Part shown: positions 9,701-16,431 of the stretch, in pieces | Position numbering within the stretch: position 1 is the stretch's first letter | Layout: the number at the start of each line of letters is the position of its first letter | DNA from: Candidatus Latescibacterota bacterium | Lineage (GTDB): Bacteria > JAAXHH01 | Length of the DNA stretch: 17,817 bases | Reading direction: 5' to 3' | NCBI GenBank assembly: GCA_022821935.1 | Contig: JAJECR010000382.1 | Location: forward strand, 1 to 17,817 | Program-made: the position numbers and the translations under genes | The notes under the pieces: model-generated | Databases searched by the model: none | Told to the model about the DNA's origin: nothing | Seen by the model: only the letters and a program-made list of their open reading frames with translations

Positions 9701-9914
9701 GGTTCCGAGTCGGGTCACGGTCTTTGACGCGGCGGGATTGCAGGTTCGGCAGTTCTCGGTGCCGACGGCAAAGGCGACCGGCGGTGTGGACGAATGGGAT
9801 TTGAAGAACAATTCGAACGTTCCCGTTTCCAGCGGTCTTTACATCATCGTCGTCGAAGCTGAAATTGGCGGCGTGAATTACACGAAGACCCTGAAACTAT
9901 ACGTCCGGCGGTAG
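6717..9914 (+). CDS. Large secreted surface protein with Fn3-like region and type-IX-like C-terminal domain
   Basis: A 1065-residue protein of unknown function. It starts at TTG with a very good ribosome site. Residues 1-27 are a signal peptide or N-terminal anchor (KNWRRYVIAG then a hydrophobic core). Residues about 30-600 match no domain I recognise and contain a Gly-rich stretch near residue 268. From about residue 619 (PPPAPTLSV) there is a fibronectin-type-III-like opening (IALAW, then KYRVYRASG), with its closing strand apparently near residue 880 (YWYYVAAVDNES), so the domain would contain a large insert. Residues about 967-1065 begin MTVAPNPF and continue with VTVFDAAGLQVRQF and SGLYIIVVEA to a basic end, TLKLYVRR; this matches the type-A-like C-terminal sorting/FlgD-like domain seen in FCB secreted proteins. 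It sits between a TonB receptor and a PorV-like gene where SusD might be expected, but it has no lipobox and no SusD features. Function is unknown. Confidence 0.8.
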   Translation: MKNWRRYVIAGAVAITALAVFGMSQYLNARPDAPSGSSAAQQGSRIPHELAIGEKQPHFLAGNRYMVNMNSELSDTFTHNGWRGSGRSMAPSMGFPSFTYPTGGFDQPLWASAFGITAYLPDVNKAGAGSDRVEGAFVGTNNVYRFPKLQSVKEPTGYWSDQGGMGSAGFGNGDVGPGGYREPFITDTIFRTNNGVDVHRQSYSFSYGYGHTNDFILLRNVLDVTGEVDILLDGSNVQTDIVIKNFFAIFNYDFDIGVARSPQGGGVSGGGGGDDKQPPGVFRRTMPLATPVDLINSGRFDRPPYGPRFYSGLVTMFDEDAPGIDGVDTYLWNTTLGLFNPMHVGEASLMVLEGDGRGPMGDLNAEAALDIFEAPSIGVFQTHEWWVSDLRGVYNWYIGSMTKYLTDATIRNNAVSGDISANATLFTSGGQMTDKTDISTWTAKTQTGQEAEGMGMLWGDPRNLTQPNNPGLRAGVGLRKGKYDHITLFDLDGVFAGIVPDPYEGADTKEETSGPGCIRNALGWGPYTKAPGGALTIWHVDLAGAGKDGAYDVYLRAQDVWMQRKYNQANDTYYWDGSNDRVLPMYNADGSVVRDAGGVVMTETVNLGRGADSGALFHPPPAPTLSVFPTNNGTIALAWANNAETAVDPGRGTIDFAKYRVYRASGFIDQFPTATVAHPVGYNSTMIPPSMGLSEGASPVTDVSDPTSSAVKQGHPYARFIHEGLTLGADFNIGRVYDFVSPRLVNNFAAPNFVGPYVQIAEFGGGGGNQVNTLSPPEEVTYPNPLSADRRIPGFEDDTITTKPSSAQIVETNNGLGATTALGVSSFPDRYGDAIGSGDTQITSVGGIKADPRLVGKSGYMFEDPSVLIGFSYWYYVAAVDNESAVQYDFDNYVLDQGSTQQQIARTVNGLESFYTMNANGTDGRWHGQWPYRGLTIGPQVPGQDVIPTTIVRNEVVNGQPEFFDKMTVAPNPFVFQAQWDLATRSQSVKFFNMPVPSRVTVFDAAGLQVRQFSVPTAKATGGVDEWDLKNNSNVPVSSGLYIIVVEAEIGGVNYTKTLKLYVRR

Positions 9915-9924
9915 GGAACGGCAA

Positions 9925-9960
9925 GTCCTGCACTCCCACAAGGTAACCGGAGTGCAGGAC
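9925..9960 (+). terminator. Perfect 12-bp stem-loop after the large surface-protein gene, no U-tract
   Basis: Arms GTCCTGCACTCC (9925-9936) and GGAGTGCAGGAC (9949-9960) enclose a 12-base loop, 10 bases after the stop. No T-run follows. Its placement copies the hairpin after the TonB receptor gene although the arm sequence is different, so it is likely to be an mRNA processing or stabilising element. Confidence 0.65.
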
Positions 9961-9985
9961 AAACCTGATTCTGGGAGGATTTCCA

Positions 9986-10969
9986 ATGAAAGCATTCGTT
10001 CGATGGGGTATGATCGCGGGATTGCTGATGGCCCTGTCAGTCCCGGCACATGCCCAGGTTTCCAAAAGCGGAAGCGCCGCAACGAAGTTTTTGACGGTTG
10101 ATTCCAACGCGCGCGCCGCCGGACTCGCGTCTTCTGCCACATCCTACACGGATCTGGGAGCATTCGCCGCACTGACTAATCAGTCAACCATGGTGTTCGT
10201 AGAGGGCAGAGGCGCTGTAGGTGTCTCATATACACAGTACTTTGCGGAAATGACGCTGTTCAGCGCCGCCCTGGTGTGGAATCTCGGTGACAACGGTGCC
10301 GTTGGTTTAGGTGTGCATTCGCTGCTTTCCGGCGATATACCCTTTACTACTTCGACGGACCCGACGCACCAGTTTGATACGGCTGGTCAGAACTTTACGG
10401 TCACCGACCTGGCGATCGGTCCAAGCTACGCGCGTCGATTGACGGATTCTTTCGCGGTAGGCGGATCCGTCAAGTTCATTTCAGAGGGTACGAGCGGCGC
10501 GACCGACATCGACAGAACGAGCAGGGCAGTCGCGTTTGACGCGGGTACCATTTACACCACCGATTTTAGAAACTTCCGTATTGGTGCGTCGTTTCAGAAT
10601 TTCGGGCCGGATATGCAGTTTATTGATGAATCCAATGCCAGAGATATTCTGCCGACGACGTTCCGGATCGGATTCGCTGGCGAGCCGGCAACGCTTCCGG
10701 TGGGAAGCGTCATGGTCAGCGCCGAACTCTGGAAGCTCCGTGAATACGATTCAGTACTCAATACGGGAATCGAATGGTGGGTGAATGACTACCTCGCAGG
10801 TCGTGTCGGTTGGAAAGTCGGATACAGCGGAGGCCAGGATGAGGGAGTTTCCGCGGGTGCCGGCCTGAGGTTCAGCCAGGGTGAGTTGAGTCTTAACATC
10901 GACTACGCATACACCCAGTATGAACTCCTTGATGATCTGCATCGTATATCCGTTGGCGTTGGTTTCTAG
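9986..10969 (+). CDS. PorV/PorQ-like outer-membrane protein
   Basis: A 327-residue outer-membrane beta-barrel. Residues 1-23 are a signal peptide (cleavage likely after AHA, before Gln24). The mature start, SGSAATKFLTVDSNARAAGL, matches the conserved opening of the PorV/PorQ (UPF0164) family. Alternating strands follow to a terminal aromatic, VGVGF. The length is usual for the family. PorV proteins carry type IX secretion cargo from the translocon to the cell surface, and other members act as barrel porins. The usual NPAG-type signature after the opening segment is not evident: the corresponding stretch reads GAFAALTNQSTM, so this is a divergent member. GGGAGG at 9973-9978, 7 bases before ATG, fixes the start. 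Its position directly after a gene with a sorting-like C-terminus suggests a carrier/cargo pair, which is inference. Confidence 0.75.
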   Translation: MKAFVRWGMIAGLLMALSVPAHAQVSKSGSAATKFLTVDSNARAAGLASSATSYTDLGAFAALTNQSTMVFVEGRGAVGVSYTQYFAEMTLFSAALVWNLGDNGAVGLGVHSLLSGDIPFTTSTDPTHQFDTAGQNFTVTDLAIGPSYARRLTDSFAVGGSVKFISEGTSGATDIDRTSRAVAFDAGTIYTTDFRNFRIGASFQNFGPDMQFIDESNARDILPTTFRIGFAGEPATLPVGSVMVSAELWKLREYDSVLNTGIEWWVNDYLAGRVGWKVGYSGGQDEGVSAGAGLRFSQGELSLNIDYAYTQYELLDDLHRISVGVGF

Positions 10970-11017
10970 CATTGGTACCAGTAGACGCTGATGGTGGAAT
11001 GAAATAGTAGGGAAGTA

Positions 11018-11049
11018 GGAATCCCTCAGTCTGTTCGATGAGGGATTCC
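11018..11049 (+). terminator. 10-11 bp stem-loop after the PorV-like gene
   Basis: Arms GGAATCCCTC (11018-11027) and GAGGGATTCC (11040-11049) pair perfectly, with one more A-T pair inside, around a 10-base loop. It lies 48 bases after the stop and is followed only by GTTTGTATAG, not a real U-tract. It is the third such hairpin in the block and probably marks the end of the three-gene surface unit. Confidence 0.6.
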
Positions 11050-11112
11050 GTTTGTATAGAGGAATTCGTTGGATTCGTTTGTGGACCAAGCACAGGTGGG
11101 ATTGCCAGGAAC

Positions 11113-12987
11113 ATGCGATTGCCTTACTTCATATCCGTGAGTATTGTTTCATTGTGCTGTGCTTTCATCAGTATGGATGCTGCGGCTATTCAGGTCAGCG
11201 GCGTGGTTACGGATGGAAGGACGCCGATACCCGGCGTCCGCGTGCGGGAACACGGCAGTCCGGATTTTGTTGTCACCGATTCAAATGGAAGGTTTACGCT
11301 GGAAATACCAGGCGAACAGTTGCAGGATTTCGTCATCGCCGCCGGAAAGGAAGGTTGGATAAATGGCGGCGTCATGGTAGATCCGAAAACTTCATATACA
11401 ACGATAGTTATGGAAAAGGTGCCGGACGAAGACGATAACAAATACGATTTCATTACGCCCCACCGGTCACTGGTCGACTTGCGCACCGAACCCGAAGAAC
11501 TGGAGAGATTGCGGCTGGAGTCACATACGGGTTTCGAGGAAGGCTGCAACCTGTGCCATTTCGAGCCTACGTGCTACCTGTGCCACCGCGAACTTTACAA
11601 GCAGTGGAGCACTTCGCAACACGCCAAGGGCGTGGATAATCCGTGGACGATAAACCTCTATGATGGTACGGACGCGGAAGGAAACGAAAATGTTGGTCCG
11701 GGTTTCCGGCTGGATTTTCCGGATGACCCGGGAGAATGTGCCGACTGTCACGCGCCGACGGCCGCCATCAACTCGCCAGGGAAGACCGACTTGAAGGTGG
11801 TGTACAACCGAACGATCATGGCCTACCCCACTGAGATAGGGTACAAGACACTCGAACGGGCGGAATATGAACGAATGGCGGGATCGGTGGACGGCGCCGG
11901 GATCCATTGCGACTTCTGCCATAAGATACAGAATGTGGAGGTCAATGAGAAAGCCGGAGTCCATGGATCCATTACCCTGCATCGGGTCAGCATGTCGGAA
12001 GAGCGGGAACGACGGCGAATCTCCGGGCGATTGCCACCGATGTTCGTGTACGGACCGTATGATGACGTGGTCAACTTTTCTCCCATCCCGGGTTTCGAAC
12101 ATACCTCGCCAATGATCGCCAGCTACAACCCCCAGTATCAGAGCAGTGACTACTGTTCCGCCTGCCACCAGCATAAGAACGAACACGGCCTTCCGTTCAT
12201 GGATACTTACCGGGAGTGGAAGGAAAGTCCTTACTCGGCAATGGGAATCGAATGTCAGGACTGTCACATGAAGCCGGAGTTGGGTCACAGCCTGGGCACC
12301 TTCGTCGACGGTGACGCCGATAAGTTCTGGACGCCGGTGTCGGACCGGGCCGCGTCTACTGTGAAACCCCACGACTTTCCTGGTGCGACGGAGAAGCTGC
12401 TTGCGAACGCCGCCACCCTGGCCATAGATGCCGTGGCGTCTCAGGGAGAACTCACCGTCACCGTCAACGTGCGCAACGTTAACACGGGACACCACATTCC
12501 ATCGGGCATCACGATACGGAACATGTTACTCCTGGTAACGCCGGTACTGGCAAACGGGGATACCCTGCGTTACACCGGGGACCAGCGGGTACCCGTCTAC
12601 GGCGGAGAAGGCGACCTGAAAGAGGGGAATTACGCGGGGTATCCGGGGAAAGGATTCGCCCTCGTGTTCGGTGATGACAAAGGCAATTCCCACGTTATGG
12701 ACTGGCAGGCGACTCGCATCGTCGAGGATACCCGGATCAAGGCCCGGGAAAACGATATCTCAGTCTATACGTTTGAAATGCCGTCTGACGCCGATCAAGT
12801 AGACGTCCATACCGACTTGATTTACAGGCGAGCGTTTAAACCGCTCGCGGACCTTAAGAAGTGGACGCAGAAAGACATGACTGTCGCTACCGACGTGACT
12901 ACGCTCAGGCCACGCAGTCAGACGCAGGCTTCCTCGCCGCCACAAGGACCAACCCTTCTCGCCCGCATCCGTTCCTATTTCGACTGA
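11113..12987 (+). CDS. Six-haem c-type cytochrome with N-terminal carboxypeptidase-regulatory-like domain
   Basis: A 624-residue exported multihaem cytochrome. Residues 1-25 are a signal peptide. Residues about 26-102 form a regulatory-like beta-sandwich (IQVSGVVTDGRTPIPGVRV, then TDSNGRFTLEIPG). Six CxxCH haem sites follow, starting at Cys145 (CNLCH), Cys154 (CYLCH), Cys209 (CADCH), Cys266 (CDFCH), Cys348 (CSACH) and Cys381 (CQDCH). Many non-motif histidines can serve as distal ligands. The last 200 or so residues have no haem and look like a beta-rich domain (NVNTGHHIPSG, LIYRRAFKPL). Close pairing of the first two haems recalls the cytochrome c-554/HAO-like superfamily, but the catalytic role is not evident. 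It acts in the periplasm or on the outer surface in electron transfer. The ATG at 11113 is chosen because it opens into the signal peptide; an earlier Met lies in the hairpin. Its ribosome site, AGGA, is weak and close. Confidence 0.87.
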   Translation: MRLPYFISVSIVSLCCAFISMDAAAIQVSGVVTDGRTPIPGVRVREHGSPDFVVTDSNGRFTLEIPGEQLQDFVIAAGKEGWINGGVMVDPKTSYTTIVMEKVPDEDDNKYDFITPHRSLVDLRTEPEELERLRLESHTGFEEGCNLCHFEPTCYLCHRELYKQWSTSQHAKGVDNPWTINLYDGTDAEGNENVGPGFRLDFPDDPGECADCHAPTAAINSPGKTDLKVVYNRTIMAYPTEIGYKTLERAEYERMAGSVDGAGIHCDFCHKIQNVEVNEKAGVHGSITLHRVSMSEERERRRISGRLPPMFVYGPYDDVVNFSPIPGFEHTSPMIASYNPQYQSSDYCSACHQHKNEHGLPFMDTYREWKESPYSAMGIECQDCHMKPELGHSLGTFVDGDADKFWTPVSDRAASTVKPHDFPGATEKLLANAATLAIDAVASQGELTVTVNVRNVNTGHHIPSGITIRNMLLLVTPVLANGDTLRYTGDQRVPVYGGEGDLKEGNYAGYPGKGFALVFGDDKGNSHVMDWQATRIVEDTRIKARENDISVYTFEMPSDADQVDVHTDLIYRRAFKPLADLKKWTQKDMTVATDVTTLRPRSQTQASSPPQGPTLLARIRSYFD

Positions 12988-13084
12988 CAGGTGCCTGGCC
13001 GGCAACTGCAGTTCTTCGACCTTTCCTGCTCCGGCTCCGGCCCGACGTTGAGACTTAACCCGGTTCGCCGTTCAACTTTGACCT

Positions 13085-14704
13085 ATGCGCAACATCATCT
13101 TTGCCGCTCTTCTTCTATTGATTCCTTTACTTGCGGATACCGGTCCCAATATCGCGAACATATACGATCCTCCCCGGGAACCTCAACGTCCCAGGCAGCT
13201 GACGCTTGAGGACGAAAGCCGTCTTCATAGTGACGTGATGCATTTCCGGAGGCTGATCGAAGAAAACAGGGAAGACCCGGATAACTACTTTAACCTGGGG
13301 CTTGCCGCCCTGTCTCTTGAAAAGCTGGATACAGCGGAATCGGCCTTCAGGGTAGTCCTCGAACTGCGGCCTCAAGACAGCGACGCACATTTTAATCTCG
13401 GATTACTTTACGCTCGACAGGAAAAGTACGAATTGGCGATCGAAGAGTTCGGCCATACAGTGGAACTCGATCCCAAACGGGCTGATGCGCACTACAACCT
13501 GGGGAAGGCTTATCAGATTACCGGCAGGCTGGTGGATTCGATCAGGTCCCTGGTTGAAGCGACTACGCTCGAGCCCACTAAACCCCTGTTTCAGTTCAGC
13601 CGCGGATTCACGGAGGAGGAACTCGGCGCTTTGGGCGAGGCGGCCGTTTCCTATGGCAATGCCGTGACAGTTGATCCCGGTTACGTCGAGGCCCATTACG
13701 CGATGGGCCGTGTGTTGTTCGGCCAGAGGAAACTGGAGGAAGCGAGGGAGTCCTTTCGAAAAGCAATACAGTATGCTCCAGGCTTTATAGAAGCTTACAT
13801 CCAGCTCGGTGTTATCGCCTTAAGCGAGGGGAAACCGGACCGGGCCATCCAGGCTTACGAGAATGCTTTGCGCATAGACGAATCATCGGTGGCCGCGCTC
13901 AGTGGACTGGGCCTGAGCAACATGCGTATTGGAGAGGCGGAACGAGCGATAGGTTTCTATGAAAAGGCCCTGGCCCTGGAGCCCGAATCGGCTTCCCTGC
14001 TGTACAATGTCGGTGCGGCCTATGTCCTTGAGCAACGTCATGAAGAAGCGCTGGAAGCTTTCGATCGCGCCATCAAGTCAAACCCCTTCTATTCCGAGCC
14101 ATATCTGGCCCTAGGCAACGCGCTGAACGCTTTGGGCAGGCAGGGCGAAGCGGTTGAGTTTCTCGATAGATTTCAGCAGCTCAAGACCATTCAGGAAGAG
14201 GTGAAAAAGGCGGAAGACCTGGTACGGCAGCATCCGCACATGGCGGAGGCGCATTACAACCTGGCTACGGCCTTGACGCGTATCGGACGCTATGAGGAGG
14301 CGGTCAGTGAATACAGGATTGCCACGGACCTCTCGCCGGGCTTTGTGCACGCGTACAACAACCTGGGTGTGACTTACTTGCAACTCGGACAATTTGAGGA
14401 AGCCCGCAGTGCCTTCCAGCAGTCTATCCTGCTGGATTCGACCTTCGTGGATGCCTACACGAATCTGGCATGGCTCCATACCCGGCATGGTGAAAACCTG
14501 GACCGCGCACTGGAGTTGGCCGACAAGGCCTTGAAGATCGCCCCGAACTCCCTTTCCTATGAAACAAAGGCGGTTGTGCTCAACGCCAGAGGGGAGTACA
14601 GGGCAGCGGACGAGGCGATGCGGGCAGCGATCCGGATCGAGCCGGAAAACTCCCAACTGCTAGAAAAGTGGGAAGAAATCAAGAAAGACAGAAGCGGTTC
14701 ATAG
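13085..14704 (+). CDS. Exported TPR-repeat protein
   Basis: A 539-residue protein: an N-terminal signal sequence (MRNIIFAALLLLIPLLA) and then about 13 tandem 34-residue tetratricopeptide repeats from near residue 64 to 530. Most carry the expected small residue at position 8 and the Ala/Pro pattern at repeat ends (for example AHYNLG, AIEEF, LDPK). One repeat (near residues 165-200) is degenerate, and a short extra helix (QQLKTIQEEVKKAED) interrupts the array before the last four repeats. TPR solenoids bind partner proteins or peptides; here it would act in the periplasm. No Cys lipobox is seen. The start follows a 97-base gap without a clear ribosome site, and the stop lies 17 bases before the next gene, so the two are almost certainly co-transcribed. 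Function beyond scaffolding is unknown. Confidence 0.85.
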   Translation: MRNIIFAALLLLIPLLADTGPNIANIYDPPREPQRPRQLTLEDESRLHSDVMHFRRLIEENREDPDNYFNLGLAALSLEKLDTAESAFRVVLELRPQDSDAHFNLGLLYARQEKYELAIEEFGHTVELDPKRADAHYNLGKAYQITGRLVDSIRSLVEATTLEPTKPLFQFSRGFTEEELGALGEAAVSYGNAVTVDPGYVEAHYAMGRVLFGQRKLEEARESFRKAIQYAPGFIEAYIQLGVIALSEGKPDRAIQAYENALRIDESSVAALSGLGLSNMRIGEAERAIGFYEKALALEPESASLLYNVGAAYVLEQRHEEALEAFDRAIKSNPFYSEPYLALGNALNALGRQGEAVEFLDRFQQLKTIQEEVKKAEDLVRQHPHMAEAHYNLATALTRIGRYEEAVSEYRIATDLSPGFVHAYNNLGVTYLQLGQFEEARSAFQQSILLDSTFVDAYTNLAWLHTRHGENLDRALELADKALKIAPNSLSYETKAVVLNARGEYRAADEAMRAAIRIEPENSQLLEKWEEIKKDRSGS

Positions 14705-14721
14705 AACAGAAGGAGAGACTC

Positions 14722-15885
14722 ATGGGGCGGGTTCAGTACGTAGTGTTGTCGATCCTGGCGGTTGCGGCACTCGTATCGGGTTGCGGCGGCGAAGCTATCG
14801 AGGATGGTCAGTGGCGTGGAAGGATTGAAGTTGTGGCCGGTGTTTCCCGGGTAATCAGCGACGCGCCGATCAGACATCCGCCCGATCAGACGGCCGACGT
14901 GAATCTGATTGAAGACATGGTGATAGACGGTCGATCTGAAGGGACCTTCTCTTCGGTCTTTGGAGTGACTACGGACAGGGATGACAACATCTACATCGCC
15001 GATGCGGTGCAGAAACGGATTCTCAAATTCTCGGACGACGGCAGTTTACTGGCCTCCGTCGGATCGGAAGGGGTTGGCCCCCTTCAGTTCTCGGTGCCGG
15101 TGGATATGGTGCTGGATGACGACCAGAAACTCTATGTGCTGGACAGCGAACTCGACCGGGTAACGGTGTTGAATCCGGATTTTACTTTCGCGGACATCTG
15201 GAACACGCAGGTGACCAAGCCCCGCCGCATACGCATCGACGCCGAGGGCAATGTACTCATCTTCGTCATTACACAGCATGAGTTGATCTACAAATTCAGT
15301 CCATCCGGCAATCCTTTAGATAAATTCTATAACCCTGGTGAGGATCTGCGCCGTATAGGGACTTTCGATCAGTTCATCGCTTATTCAGACGCGGCCATGG
15401 AAACAACAGAGGACGGGTATGTCTTTGTTTCATCGAAGCACCCCTACTGGATACGGAAGTTTGATCGCGTAAACGGGCTGGAATTGGAGTTCCATCGAAT
15501 TACGCCTTTCAAAGTGGTTCCAATGGGGCGCTGGGGGGCCGGCGTATTGGGCCCTCCTCCAGTGGGTATTTCAGGTGGATTGGCCTTGTTGCCCGAAGGC
15601 CGTGTCATGAACGCCATAGAGTATCAGGAGTTCGAACAGATAGGCCTTAACGCGATGGGCATGCCTCAACTCAAGATGACGAAGCTGGATCGGTGGTACG
15701 ATTTCTATACGTCGGAAGGAAAGTGGGAGATGACAGCGAAGTTGGACGTAAACGGCGTTCCCATGCATGTGGATCGCCAGGGTCGCATCTACTTCGTGGA
15801 ATTGGAAGCGGGCCGTATCGTCAGGTATAGGATTTCTTTTCCCGAGGAGTTGAGTCGGTGCAAGGACGTTTCGCAATACTCTTAA
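14722..15885 (+). CDS. Six-bladed beta-propeller (NHL-like) lipoprotein
   Basis: A 387-residue lipoprotein with lipobox LVSG-Cys21. Propeller blades have the NHL/6-bladed pattern: GVTTDRDDNIYIADAVQKRI then LKFSDDGSLLASVG (about 81-114), VPVDMVLDDDQKLYVLDSEL (about 122-145), PRRIRIDAEGNVLIF (about 168-182), and a closing strand set near the C-terminus (VDRQGRIYFVELEAGRIVRY). Such propellers bind ligands or proteins, and many in FCB genomes belong to an uncharacterised 6-bladed propeller family. AAGGAG at 14710-14715 with a 6-base spacing fixes the ATG at 14722; the upstream Met at 14668 lies inside the TPR gene and would spoil the signal. It overlaps the next gene by 28 bases, indicating coupled translation. 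The ligand is unknown. Confidence 0.82.
   Translation: MGRVQYVVLSILAVAALVSGCGGEAIEDGQWRGRIEVVAGVSRVISDAPIRHPPDQTADVNLIEDMVIDGRSEGTFSSVFGVTTDRDDNIYIADAVQKRILKFSDDGSLLASVGSEGVGPLQFSVPVDMVLDDDQKLYVLDSELDRVTVLNPDFTFADIWNTQVTKPRRIRIDAEGNVLIFVITQHELIYKFSPSGNPLDKFYNPGEDLRRIGTFDQFIAYSDAAMETTEDGYVFVSSKHPYWIRKFDRVNGLELEFHRITPFKVVPMGRWGAGVLGPPPVGISGGLALLPEGRVMNAIEYQEFEQIGLNAMGMPQLKMTKLDRWYDFYTSEGKWEMTAKLDVNGVPMHVDRQGRIYFVELEAGRIVRYRISFPEELSRCKDVSQYS
15844..15849 (+). promoter_or_regulatory. Ribosome binding site inside the propeller gene for a GTG start
   Basis: GAGGAG followed by 8 bases and GTG at 15858. The site lies within the last codons of the propeller gene and supports the GTG start of the overlapping small gene. 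Confidence 0.65.
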
Positions 15886-16385
15886 CGACTGCCGTCTTTA
15901 TATGCTGCGGCACGGTGCCTGACGAAGACCATGTGGCCGGCGGTACGTTTGTCGGTTATACCTACTCGGAACAGGCCGTGGTCGATGTCTTCCTGGAAAT
16001 GGAATCGGCCTATACGCTGACGTTCAAGGCATACGATCTTGGAGGCGATGCCCGGTTTGTTGTTTACGCGCAGCTGAAAGGCACGGGCACTTACTATCCC
16101 GGCGTCATCCGGCTCAGCATAGAGGACCCGGACGGGAACATGTTCACGCACTACCACGATACCGTCGGCGAGGCCATAGACAGGCCGATATTGTGGACGC
16201 GCCGCGTACCGGGCATACACAATGCCTCCGTTGAATTCGCGCTGGGCGGCGGCAAGTACGCCCGCGCAGCCTTCGAGGTTCCCCTGATCAGGGAACCGGT
16301 ATCGGGTTTTCTTGTCACCGGAATCAGCCTGGGTGTCCTCGTCCTGGTGGCCATGGCCGTGGTACTTATAAGAAAACGCCGTTGA
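15858..16385 (+). CDS. Small exported protein with C-terminal membrane anchor, unknown function
   Basis: A 175-residue protein that I do not recognise. It begins at GTG inside the preceding gene (28-base overlap), with a GAGGAG site 8 bases upstream. The N-terminus (RFAILLTTAVFICCG) is a signal sequence; the Cys16-Cys17 pair could form an atypical lipobox. The middle is beta-rich (VVDVFLEMES, RFVVYAQLKG, VIRLSIEDPDGNMF, YARAAFEVPL), possibly an immunoglobulin-like or YtkA/FixH-like sandwich, which is a guess. Residues about 151-171 are a single membrane helix followed by RKRR, so the domain should face the periplasm with the tail in the cytoplasm. Its tight linkage to the propeller lipoprotein suggests a joint role. 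Confidence 0.72.
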   Translation: MQGRFAILLTTAVFICCGTVPDEDHVAGGTFVGYTYSEQAVVDVFLEMESAYTLTFKAYDLGGDARFVVYAQLKGTGTYYPGVIRLSIEDPDGNMFTHYHDTVGEAIDRPILWTRRVPGIHNASVEFALGGGKYARAAFEVPLIREPVSGFLVTGISLGVLVLVAMAVVLIRKRR

Positions 16386-16414
16386 CTCAGGCGCCGGTCG
16401 GGCGCATGGACGCT

Positions 16415-16420
16415 GGAGGA
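16415..16420 (+). promoter_or_regulatory. Ribosome binding site of the FG-GAP lipoprotein gene
   Basis: GGAGGA, 11 bases before the ATG at 16432: slightly long spacing but the only good site in the 46-base gap. A second ATG at 16436 is out of frame. Confidence 0.55.
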
Positions 16421-16431
16421 TCGGTAGTCTC

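Noticed and set aside
6717..9914. SusD-type partner of the TonB receptor
   Set aside because: There is no lipobox, no helical TPR-like SusD pattern, twice the usual length, and a C-terminal sorting-like domain that SusD proteins lack.
13004..13013. Palindrome AACTGCAGTT between the cytochrome and TPR genes
   Set aside because: Ten bases is short enough to be chance, and no promoter boxes are placed around it.
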